Shown piece by piece: positions 39,699 to 47,512 of a stretch of 64,000 bases of DNA; the stretch's first letter is position 1, and the number at the start of each line of letters is the position of its first letter. The position numbers and the translations under genes are program-made. Where the stretch lies: positions 100,072-164,071 of the forward strand of contig JADJJK010000017.1 of assembly GCA_016706545.1 (NCBI GenBank). The letters run 5' to 3'. Below the pieces are notes generated by a model. That model searched no databases and was not told the DNA's origin. It was given only the letters and a program-made list of their open reading frames with translations. Origin of the DNA: Myxococcales bacterium (GTDB lineage Bacteria > Myxococcota_A > Polyangia > Haliangiales > Haliangiaceae).

Positions 39699-40652
39699 AT
39701 GTCTTCCCAGAATATCCCAGTTGTGGACATGGCCGATTGGCATGCGGGAGGCGCGCGGCGTGAAGCGCTGGTGGCGACCGTGGGCAGCTCGCTGTCCGAG
39801 ATCGGCTTCTTCGCCGTCAAGAACCACTCGGTAGCCGCCACGCTGACCGAGGCAGCCTACCGGGTCGCGCAGCAGTTCTTCGCGCTGCCTGCCGAGGTCA
39901 AGGCGCGATATCACGACCCTGCCAAGAAGGGGCAGCGCGGCTTCACCGGCTACGGTCGCGAGCACGCCAAGGACTCGGCGGCGCCGGACTTGAAGGAGTT
40001 CTGGCAGGTGGGGCGGCCCAACGTGCCCGATGATCATCCGGTGCATCGGCTCTATGGCCCCAACCTCTGGCCCGACGCCGAGAGCCCGACCTTCCGCCAG
40101 GTGATGACGGATCTGTACGTGGGGCTCGATGACCTGGGCAAGACCCTGCTCGAGGCCGCGGCGCTCCATCTCGGGGAGCCTGCCGGGCGCTTTCGCGACA
40201 TGGTCGAGGACAGCGACACCATCGTGCGCGTGCTGCACTATCCGCCGGTGGGGCATGACGTGCCGCCAGGCGCGGTGCGCTCGGCGGCCCATGAGGACAT
40301 CAACCTCATCACGTTGCTCTCGGGCGCCACCGCCGAGGGGCTGGAGCTGCTGCGCCGCGACGGCACCTGGATGCCGGTCCACACCGGGTTTGACACCATC
40401 GTCGTCGACGCCGGTGACATGTTGCAGAACCTGACCAACGGCCTGTACCGCAGCACGACGCATCGGGTGGTCAACCCGCCGGACGCGCACAGCGAGCGCT
40501 ACTCGATGCCCTGCTTCGTGCATCCGCGCACGGGGGAAGATCTCACCCCCCTGCCAAGCTGCGTGGCCCGCACCGGCGGCCTGGCGCGCTATCCGGCTGT
40601 CAGCGCTGGTGAGTTCTTGATCCAGCGGCTGCGCGAAATCGGGCTTGGGTAG
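39699..40652 (+). CDS. 2-oxoglutarate/Fe(II)-dependent dioxygenase
   Basis: 317 residues, isopenicillin N synthase-like family. N-terminal domain IPVVDMADW and GFFAVKNHSV. The iron facial triad is His198, Asp200 (AAHEDINLIT) and His255 (STTHRVVNP); Arg267 in ERYSMPCFVHP should bind 2-oxoglutarate. Its role could be amino-acid or small-molecule hydroxylation; no pathway genes are nearby to decide. The start ATG is 39699, with no strong ribosome site visible. The next gene begins 30 bp downstream, so co-transcription is likely. Confidence 0.88.
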   Translation: MSSQNIPVVDMADWHAGGARREALVATVGSSLSEIGFFAVKNHSVAATLTEAAYRVAQQFFALPAEVKARYHDPAKKGQRGFTGYGREHAKDSAAPDLKEFWQVGRPNVPDDHPVHRLYGPNLWPDAESPTFRQVMTDLYVGLDDLGKTLLEAAALHLGEPAGRFRDMVEDSDTIVRVLHYPPVGHDVPPGAVRSAAHEDINLITLLSGATAEGLELLRRDGTWMPVHTGFDTIVVDAGDMLQNLTNGLYRSTTHRVVNPPDAHSERYSMPCFVHPRTGEDLTPLPSCVARTGGLARYPAVSAGEFLIQRLREIGLG

Positions 40653-40681
40653 CCCGCGGAAGCTGCGGTACGGTGGCCGGG

Positions 40682-42031
40682 ATGTCCCGGACTTTCGCGC
40701 GGTTGCCATGGGTGCTCGGCCTGGGTCTGGCGCTGTGGATGAGCCTGCCAACCCCGGCGCTGGCCAACGGCCGGGCGCCGTCGATGGTGAGCATCCATCC
40801 GCGCCAGGGCAGCGCGGAGCTGGCGATCTGGAGCACCTGGGGGCTCTTGCGCGGGAGCGGCGACAGCGGCTTTCGCTGGATGTGTGAGAACGCGCTCAAG
40901 GTGGGCGGGGCGTTCGATCCGGACCTGGTCTTTCGCGCGGACGGGGCGCTCGTGGCCTCCACGTTCGAGGGCCTGCTCATCAACCGCGATGGCTGCGTGT
41001 TCGAGCCGACCGGGCTTGGCGCCAAGTTCATCTCCCAGGTGGCCGAGGGACCCGACGGCGCGCTGTACGCCGCTGCGGTGGAGCGCAGCGACGGAAAGAT
41101 CTACAAGAGCACCGACGGTGGGCGCACGTTCCCCATCAGCGCCAACCCCGGCATGTCCAATGACTGGTGGGAGTCCCTGGAGGTCGCGCCCTCGGACGCC
41201 AGCCGCGTGTACCTGGCCGGCTACCGCCTGATGAACGGCACCAAGCAACAGCTCTTCTTTCGCAGCGACGACGGGGGCGTGTCCTTCACGCCCAAGCCGC
41301 TGCCACAGGCGGTCACCGGCCTGGCGTCTGATCTGGAGATCGCCGCGATCTCGCCGAAAAACGCCAACCTGGTCTTTGCCCGGGTGACGTACGCGATGGG
41401 CGATGACAAGGTCGGCGATCGCATCTACCGCAGCGACAACGGCGGAGATTCGTGGACCGAGGTGCTCTACGCCGCAGCCGCGCTGCCCAACGTGGTGGTG
41501 CGGCGCGACGGCAAGGTGCTGGTGGCCTCGGTGAGCAGCGGGAGCTGGCGCTCCGACGACGGCGGCGTCACCTTCGTCGCGCAGGCCAGCACGCTGCAGA
41601 TGCAGTGCCTGGTGGAGCGCGAAGACGGCACGCTCCTGGCCTGCGGTCAGAACTTCGCCCCGGACTTCATGGCCGTGGCGCAGTCGAGCGACGGGGCCAC
41701 GTGGAGCAAGGTCTTTCGCTTCGCCGAGGCCAGAGGGCCGGTGGACTGCGCCGTGGGCACGCTGCAGTGCGACACCTGCCAGCTCCTGCTCTGGTGCGGG
41801 CTGCGGGAGCAGTTCGGCATCGAGGCAGATCCCACCACCTGCGGCGAGGACGGCGGCGATGGCACGACCTGCGGCGGCCCGCTGCCCAAGGTGGAAGAGC
41901 CAGCCTCTGGTTGCTGCGGCGCCGGTGGCACGGCCGGCGGCGACGCTGGTGGTGGCCCCGCGAGCCCGCTGCTCCTGGCGGTGATGGTGCTCGGCCTGTG
42001 GCGCTGGCGAATACGCCGGCAGCGAGCCTGA
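40682..42031 (+). CDS. Asp-box/BNR-repeat exported protein, MYXO-CTERM anchored
   Basis: About 449 residues. Signal peptide (LPWVLGLGLALWMSLPTPALA). The body holds repeated Asp-box motifs of sialidase/sortilin-type propellers: IYKSTDGGRTF, FFRSDDGGVSF, IYRSDNGGDSW and SWRSDDGGVTF. A Cys-rich region (CDTCQLLLWCG, then TTCGGP) precedes the tail: SGCCGAGG, a membrane helix (ASPLLLAVMVLGLW) and Arg-rich RWRIRRQRA, the MYXO-CTERM sorting signal. Probably a carbohydrate- or protein-binding surface propeller. The start could also be GTG 40673. It follows the dioxygenase closely. Confidence 0.85.
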   Translation: MSRTFARLPWVLGLGLALWMSLPTPALANGRAPSMVSIHPRQGSAELAIWSTWGLLRGSGDSGFRWMCENALKVGGAFDPDLVFRADGALVASTFEGLLINRDGCVFEPTGLGAKFISQVAEGPDGALYAAAVERSDGKIYKSTDGGRTFPISANPGMSNDWWESLEVAPSDASRVYLAGYRLMNGTKQQLFFRSDDGGVSFTPKPLPQAVTGLASDLEIAAISPKNANLVFARVTYAMGDDKVGDRIYRSDNGGDSWTEVLYAAAALPNVVVRRDGKVLVASVSSGSWRSDDGGVTFVAQASTLQMQCLVEREDGTLLACGQNFAPDFMAVAQSSDGATWSKVFRFAEARGPVDCAVGTLQCDTCQLLLWCGLREQFGIEADPTTCGEDGGDGTTCGGPLPKVEEPASGCCGAGGTAGGDAGGGPASPLLLAVMVLGLWRWRIRRQRA

Positions 42032-42220
42032 GGAGGAGGCGCCGGCCCTATCGCGGCGGTGAGATCCGGGAGGTCGCGCTGAGCGCGAGGCCTGTCGTGC
42101 TCGAACCTTCGCAAGCAGGCCATGAGCGGCGGGGTGGTGCGCTCTTCGGCGATCGAGAGACATTCATGATCCTATCAATTAACGCATCATCTCCGTAAAT
42201 TAATATCCATAGAAGTGTAC

Positions 42221-42233
42221 ACATTGGCAATGT
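42221..42233 (+). promoter_or_regulatory. 13-bp inverted repeat upstream of metalloprotease 3
   Basis: acattggcaatgt is a perfect inverted repeat around a central g, within an AT-rich stretch ~70 bp before the third metalloprotease gene; possible operator. Confidence 0.3.
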
Positions 42234-42304
42234 GAGTGTGAGTGGTTGTGCCTTGGCGTGCCGGATGTTATCCAAAATCCGCAGTGCATCTGCGAGGGAG
42301 GGTT

Positions 42305-43393
42305 ATGTTCAGGGAATGCATCCGTATTCATGGTCCTGTGCTTGCTGCCATCTTGCTGGTATCAGCGTGTAACGATGACAGCGGGCCGGTGGTTCCGTCT
42401 TGGGAAGAGTTCGTCACGGCCTCGACGGTAGAGTTCGAGGGGAGGAGGATCTACATCGTCGATTTTGATACTCCGGTGTCTCTCGATGAGCTGCGAACAG
42501 AATATGACCACCTCTATGGTGGGGCGTCTGCTGACGGCCTGGGTTCGTCGGAGCAGTCGAGTACGGTGAATCGCGTCAACGGACAAGATGATGTCTGGTC
42601 CGCGATGGGGGCGCGTAACCTGCGGTACTGCGTTTCCAATGAGTTCGGCGTGAATCAGAATCGCGCCATCAATGAGATGGCGCAGGCGACCGCGGCGTGG
42701 GAGGCGCTGGCCGGGGTGGACTATCACTATGTTCCTGACCAGAACGGCAACTGCACCGGCGCCAACCAGACCGTGACCTTCGCGGTACGTCCGTGGGACG
42801 GTGGTGGCGCTTGTGCCTTCTTCCCATCCGGCGACGCATGTGTGGCGCGTACCCTGGTCATGAACTTCGCTGCCTTCACTGCAGGACCCATCACCAGCCT
42901 CGGGGTGTTTCGTCATGAGCTTGGCCACACCCTGGGCCTACGTCATGAGCACATCCGCGCGCCCAACCCCTCGTGTACCGAAGGTGTAGACTGGCGGGGC
43001 GTAACGGCCTACGACTCGGCGTCGGTGATGCACTATCCGCAGTGTCGTGGCTCCACCAACATCGGAGACCTGAACATCACGGCGCTCGATGCGAACGGCA
43101 TCGCGACGCTATATCCGGGAATTCCTCCGGCACCAGCAGAGTGCTTCTTCAACTGGGCCTCGGCCAACTACCCCACCTTGTTCGCGCCGGCGCGCCCGGC
43201 AACGCAGGTCGGCAGCGGCTACGTCTTCCGTTACTACTCCACGACCGATGCGTTTCTTGGCGTCTCGCTGGCGGATCAGCATGTCCACTACATGGGCCCA
43301 GGCCTGGGGCACCGTTCAGCCGGAGCTGCTCCTGCCCGGACCTGGGGCACCGTTCTGCCGGCGCGAAGCTGCATCGAACTGCGCGGCTGCTGA
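42305..43393 (+). CDS. M57-type zinc metalloprotease lipoprotein (copy 3, extended)
   Basis: 362 residues. Signal/lipobox (LAAILLVSAC). The catalytic part has HELGHTLGLRHEH and SASVMHYPQCRG, so it belongs to the same family as copies 1 and 2 but is more diverged. After the protease domain is an extra module, CFFNWASANYPTLFAPA with VFRYYSTTDAFLGVSLADQ, a repeat type seen at the C-terminus of other secreted bacterial proteins. The final ~25 residues are irregular and coincide with a 38-bp-period direct repeat (43303 and 43341). The stop TGA lies inside the first unit of the following 11-bp repeat. Confidence 0.82.
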   Translation: MFRECIRIHGPVLAAILLVSACNDDSGPVVPSWEEFVTASTVEFEGRRIYIVDFDTPVSLDELRTEYDHLYGGASADGLGSSEQSSTVNRVNGQDDVWSAMGARNLRYCVSNEFGVNQNRAINEMAQATAAWEALAGVDYHYVPDQNGNCTGANQTVTFAVRPWDGGGACAFFPSGDACVARTLVMNFAAFTAGPITSLGVFRHELGHTLGLRHEHIRAPNPSCTEGVDWRGVTAYDSASVMHYPQCRGSTNIGDLNITALDANGIATLYPGIPPAPAECFFNWASANYPTLFAPARPATQVGSGYVFRYYSTTDAFLGVSLADQHVHYMGPGLGHRSAGAAPARTWGTVLPARSCIELRGC

Positions 43394-43447
43394 ACGGCTG
43401 CTGAACGGCTGCTGAACGGCTGCTGAACGGCTGCTGAGCGGCTGCTG
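43382..43447 (+). repeat. Six tandem 11-bp repeats carrying TGA, at a gene end
   Basis: The unit cggctgctgaa is repeated six times (one copy has tgag). The first copy supplies the stop of metalloprotease 3. The period of 11 is not a multiple of three, so stops recur in all plus-strand frames. The array sits between that gene and the convergent beta-helix gene. Confidence 0.95.
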
Positions 43448-43466
43448 AACCTCCGGCAAACGCGAG

Positions 43467-44753
43467 CTACGGGATCTCGTCGGCGCCGATGTCGGCCGGC
43501 GCGGTGCGCGGCTGCCCGTCGATGTCGACGGCGGACAGGCCGGTCAAGAGGCTGTTGGGATCCGCCTGGCCGCGCACCGGGCTTAGGGGCATCAGGTGGA
43601 GGTTGCCGCTGGCATCCTGGAACAAGGGGTCCACGGCGAGGTTGTTTCCAGGCGGGAGCGCGCCGGGCGTCGCCACCGAGTAGGCATGCGTGCAGGCCCC
43701 GCCAAACTGCGTAGTCTGGGTGAGGGTGCCGTTGTTGCTCATGATGTTGTTGCGGGCGGTGAACGACCCCGCGACGCAGTGGATCGCAGGGCCAATGCCG
43801 TCCTGGGACTGATTCTTGTTGAAGCTGTTGAACTCCAGCCGGTTGGCGGAGTTCTGCGTGGTCGAGATGGCCACGCCCCCCACGGTTCCTCCCTGGGTCC
43901 CGTTGGAGAAAAAGAAGTTGTTCACGATGTCGAAGGTGCCGCCCGTGATCGAGACGCCGCCGTTGGCGTTGCTGGAGATGGTGGACCGGGAGATGGCGAG
44001 CGCGCCGCCGTTGATCGAGATGCCGCCGTTGGTGTTGCCGGAGAGGGTGGACTGGGAGATGGCGAGCGCGCCGCCGGTGGCGGAGATGCCCAGCCCCTGG
44101 TTGCCGGTGACCTTCACGCGCGTGAGCGTCAGCTTTGGAGTGCCGCCGTTGGGCGTCAGGATGATCGCGTCGGCGCCGGTTGCGCCGGAGGCGCCGGTGA
44201 TCTCGAGGTCGTAGATCTTCACGTCGGTGGTGGGGCTCCGGATCTCGAGGATCGGTCCATCGCCTTCGCGGTCGAGCCTGGCGCCTGGGTCGGCGAGGAT
44301 GGTGACGACCTTGCCGTCGATGGTCGTGGTCTTGGTGTCCTTCACTGGTTCGCCCGAGGCCACCTTGATGTACGGCTTGCCCAGGAGGATCGCGGCCGTC
44401 AGCGTGTTGCAGGGGGCGCTCTTGGCGCAGGTGGCGCTGGTGCCGCCGTTCGCCACATACGCCACCTGGTCTTCTATGCCGCAAGAGCCATCCGGCAAGC
44501 AGACCATGGAGGCGAGGCAGTCGGCGTGGGCGGTGCAGGCACGACACACATTGTCGGCGCCGCAGATGGGCTTTTGCCCGGTGCAGGCGGCGGCGCTCTC
44601 GGGCGTGCATTCCACGCAAACCTGCGCCGCGAGATCACACACCGGGGCGGCCGGATCGGTGCAGTTCGCGTTGTCCGTGCATGGATGCAGGTCCTTGTTC
44701 TTCACGTAGCAGCCAGCGAGCAGCAAGAAGAACAGCGCGGCAGCGAACTTCAT
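43467..44753 (-). CDS. Lipoprotein with Cys-rich modules and right-handed beta-helix
   Basis: 428 residues from the ATG at 44753 (MKFAAALFFLLLAGC, a clear lipobox); the frame is open 63 codons further upstream but without sense. Residues ~15-95 hold repeated Cys modules (CTDNANCTDPAAPVC, CGADNVCRACTAHADC). Then comes VAYVANGGTSATC, the start of a parallel beta-helix with periodic ITGASGATG, SISTSTISS-like strands (ISRSTISSNANGGVSITGG) and ending AVDIDGQPRTAPADIGADE, a signature of secreted beta-helix proteins. Likely surface polysaccharide binding or a lyase-like scaffold. It converges with metalloprotease 3. Confidence 0.82.
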   Translation of the reverse strand: MKFAAALFFLLLAGCYVKNKDLHPCTDNANCTDPAAPVCDLAAQVCVECTPESAAACTGQKPICGADNVCRACTAHADCLASMVCLPDGSCGIEDQVAYVANGGTSATCAKSAPCNTLTAAILLGKPYIKVASGEPVKDTKTTTIDGKVVTILADPGARLDREGDGPILEIRSPTTDVKIYDLEITGASGATGADAIILTPNGGTPKLTLTRVKVTGNQGLGISATGGALAISQSTLSGNTNGGISINGGALAISRSTISSNANGGVSITGGTFDIVNNFFFSNGTQGGTVGGVAISTTQNSANRLEFNSFNKNQSQDGIGPAIHCVAGSFTARNNIMSNNGTLTQTTQFGGACTHAYSVATPGALPPGNNLAVDPLFQDASGNLHLMPLSPVRGQADPNSLLTGLSAVDIDGQPRTAPADIGADEIP

Positions 44754-45005
44754 ATCGCCTCGTCTCTGCGTGCTCGGGAATCTCCACGCTGCCCTGGCCG
44801 CGAGACCTTCCTCGACAGGCAACCTTGCGGATTTCACCGACTCGAACATCACGGCGAGTATCGTCCAAGCAAAGCGTGATGGAAAGCGAGCCAGCCGTCC
44901 CACGTGGCGGACGCAACAGCTCCAGCATCGCGGCCCATCCACGTGGTTGTATGGATTACATCGCGACCAGCGGCCGACCTGCCCGACGACGCCAGGCCGC
45001 TCCTG

Positions 45006-47336
45006 CTATTGCTTGTCAGGTCCGTCGGAGCCAACGACTCGCGCGTCCGGCAGCGAGCCCGCGTCTCTGGTTCCCTTGTAGTAGAGGAACGAGGCCATCG
45101 CCACGAGGGGGATCATGGGCCACCACTCGTAGCTGGCGCTCCCATGCAGGAACGAGGGTACCAGGTGGGACAGATCGAACATGTCCGCGAGGCCGCCGGC
45201 TCCCAGGGCCTCCTTGAGGACGCCTCCGATGGCGCCGCCCGCGATCAAGCCTGACGCCATCAGCATGCCGGGCGAGAACTCCGCCTCCGCGGGGTTGCCC
45301 TTGCGCTTGCGGTCTACCAGCCAGCGGACCGCGCCGCCGATGAAGATCCCGCCGGAGGTCGCGATGGGCAGATAGAGGCCCACCGCGAACGGCAAGGACG
45401 CCACGCCGATGAGCTCGAGGACGATGGCGATGAACACGCCGATCAGCACCAGGTGCCACGGCAGCTCGCCGCCGAGGGTGCCGTCGATGATCAGGCGGAA
45501 GAGCTGGGCCTTGGGCGCGTCGTACTTCTCGCGCTTGGTCGCCTCGTAGGCGACGGTGCCGTCGTCGCTGACCAGCAGGCGCTTGTCGCTGTCGGTCACC
45601 ACGCGATAGGGCCGGTGGTCGGGGCCAAGCTCGGTCTCCTTGGCAGCGGTGACCAGCTCCGAGGAGACCTTGCCGGTCGCCGCGGTCAGCGCGTAGGGAT
45701 AGCTGCCGCTGACGCCGGGGTCGGCACGAAACTGCGGCTCACCGCGCTCGTCCACCAGGTACTTGCCGCGCGGCACCGTCGCCGGCGCGACCGGGGCCTT
45801 GGCCGCGCCAGGCGCCGTCGGAGCAGGCGCGGCGGTGTGCGTCGGGTTCGCGACGATGTCTGCCAGGTACGCGATCTGGTACGTCTTGCCGTCCGGCCCT
45901 TGCGCGGTCTCGCCCGAGGTCTTGAGGCTGACGCCTGGGTACGACACGGCGGGATAGGTGGTAGCGGACTTGTTGAGGAGCAAGAGCGTGCCGCCGATGA
46001 CGATGGCGCTGGTGATGACGCCGATGAAGATGGTCACCTGCTGGTGGCGCGGGGTGGCGCCGACCAGAAAGCCGGTCTTGAGATCCTGCGAGATCGTTCC
46101 GCCAGTGGAGGCCGCCACGCACACCAGGGCGGCGGTGGTCAGCGCCATGGCCTTGTAGCCCACCCCCACCCAGCCCAGCACCACGAACAGGCCGCAGGTC
46201 AAGAGCAGGGTGGCGATGGTCATGCCCGAGATCGGGTTCGACGAGGAGCCGATCTCGCCGGTGATCCGGCTCGACACCGTGACGAAGAAGAAGCCAAAGA
46301 GGATCACCAGCAGCGAGGTGACGAAGTTGATCTCGAGCATCGGCGCCAGCCAGATGGCGACGGCGATGGCCGCCGCGCCGCCCAGCACGATGGTGATGGG
46401 CAAGTCGCGCTCGGTGCGCGGCACCTTGGCGGCCGCCGCGGCGCCGGCGCCCAGGTTGCGCAGGCCCGCCTTGAACGCCGACACGATGGTGGGGATGGCC
46501 CGGGCCAGCGCGATGAAGCCGCCGGTCGCCACCGCGCCCGCGCCGATATAGAGGATGTACTCGTTGCGGAGCTTGCCGGGGCTCATGGCGGCCACCGACT
46601 CTCCGCCGAAGGCGGCGATCAAGGGGATGAGGACCACGAAGGCCATCAGGCCGCCGCCGAGCATGATCGCCGAGACGCGGGGGCCGATGATGTAGCCGAC
46701 GCCGACCATGGGCGGGGTGACGTCGAACGCGAGCAGGGCCTTCTTGAGGCCGCCGATCTTGAGGGCGAAGGCGGCGGTGTCCCCCCACAGCTTGGCGACC
46801 AGGTTCAGGAAGGTGTAGCCGATGCCGACGAAGAACCCGGTGAAGACCATGGTCGCTTCGGTGCCGCCCTTCTCGCCGGCGACCAGCACGTCGGCGCACG
46901 CGGTCCCTTCGGGGTACGCCAGCTTGCCGTGCTCCTTGACGATGAGGCCGCTGCGCAGCGGGATCATCATCAGCACCCCGATGAGGCCGCCAAAGAGGCC
47001 CACCAGCAGGATGCGCATGAACTCCATGTCGAAGCCCATGAGCAAGAGCGAGGGCAGCGTGAACGCGACGCCAGCGGCGATGGACTCGCCGGCTGAGCCG
47101 GTGGTCTGCGCGATGTTGTTCTCCAGGATCGTGCCCTTCATCCCGAGCCACCGAAACACCGTGATGGAGAGCACGGCGACGGGGATGGACGCCGACACCG
47201 TGAGGCCGACCTTGAGCCCGAGATATACCGATGACGCCGCGAAGACCAGGCCGAGCAGCGCGCCGATCACCACGGCTCGGACCGAGAACTCTCGCATCGA
47301 TGTTTCTGCCGCCACGAAGGGCTTGTGCTCGGACAT
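45006..47336 (-). CDS. OPT-family oligopeptide transporter
   Basis: 776 residues, about 14-16 membrane helices. The N-terminal block SVRAVVIGALLGLVFAASSV with YLGLKVGLTVSASIPVAVLS, and NNIAQTTGSAGESIAAGVAF, are signatures of the OPT superfamily (prokaryotic PTR2/OPT branch). A long soluble insert around residues 490-620 separates the helical halves. Such proteins import small peptides or metal-chelate compounds using protons. The C-terminus ends DGPDKQ. It starts 176 bp from the divergent macroglobulin gene. Confidence 0.93.
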   Translation of the reverse strand: MSEHKPFVAAETSMREFSVRAVVIGALLGLVFAASSVYLGLKVGLTVSASIPVAVLSITVFRWLGMKGTILENNIAQTTGSAGESIAAGVAFTLPSLLLMGFDMEFMRILLVGLFGGLIGVLMMIPLRSGLIVKEHGKLAYPEGTACADVLVAGEKGGTEATMVFTGFFVGIGYTFLNLVAKLWGDTAAFALKIGGLKKALLAFDVTPPMVGVGYIIGPRVSAIMLGGGLMAFVVLIPLIAAFGGESVAAMSPGKLRNEYILYIGAGAVATGGFIALARAIPTIVSAFKAGLRNLGAGAAAAAKVPRTERDLPITIVLGGAAAIAVAIWLAPMLEINFVTSLLVILFGFFFVTVSSRITGEIGSSSNPISGMTIATLLLTCGLFVVLGWVGVGYKAMALTTAALVCVAASTGGTISQDLKTGFLVGATPRHQQVTIFIGVITSAIVIGGTLLLLNKSATTYPAVSYPGVSLKTSGETAQGPDGKTYQIAYLADIVANPTHTAAPAPTAPGAAKAPVAPATVPRGKYLVDERGEPQFRADPGVSGSYPYALTAATGKVSSELVTAAKETELGPDHRPYRVVTDSDKRLLVSDDGTVAYEATKREKYDAPKAQLFRLIIDGTLGGELPWHLVLIGVFIAIVLELIGVASLPFAVGLYLPIATSGGIFIGGAVRWLVDRKRKGNPAEAEFSPGMLMASGLIAGGAIGGVLKEALGAGGLADMFDLSHLVPSFLHGSASYEWWPMIPLVAMASFLYYKGTRDAGSLPDARVVGSDGPDKQ

Positions 47337-47512
47337 GGCGGCAATCAGACCTCAAAGCGCTCGGCTTGGGCAAGGGCCTACCTCCCAGGCTTGTCGCTGG
47401 CGCATGGGTTTCCCCCGGCGTGGTGCTTGACCCGCCTGCGCGCCCGCGCCAGGGTACGCAGCACGATGGTTGCGCTCGCGCGTTGCAATGCGCGGACGAA
47501 AAGGAACATGCC

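Noticed and set aside
43382..43447. Possible CRISPR array
   Set aside because: The units are only 11 bp, directly adjacent and have no spacers; no cas genes are present.
45453..47096. A 547-codon open frame opposite the OPT transporter
   Set aside because: Low-complexity Gly/Arg/His product with no hydrophobic pattern, while the opposite strand gives a many-helix transporter.
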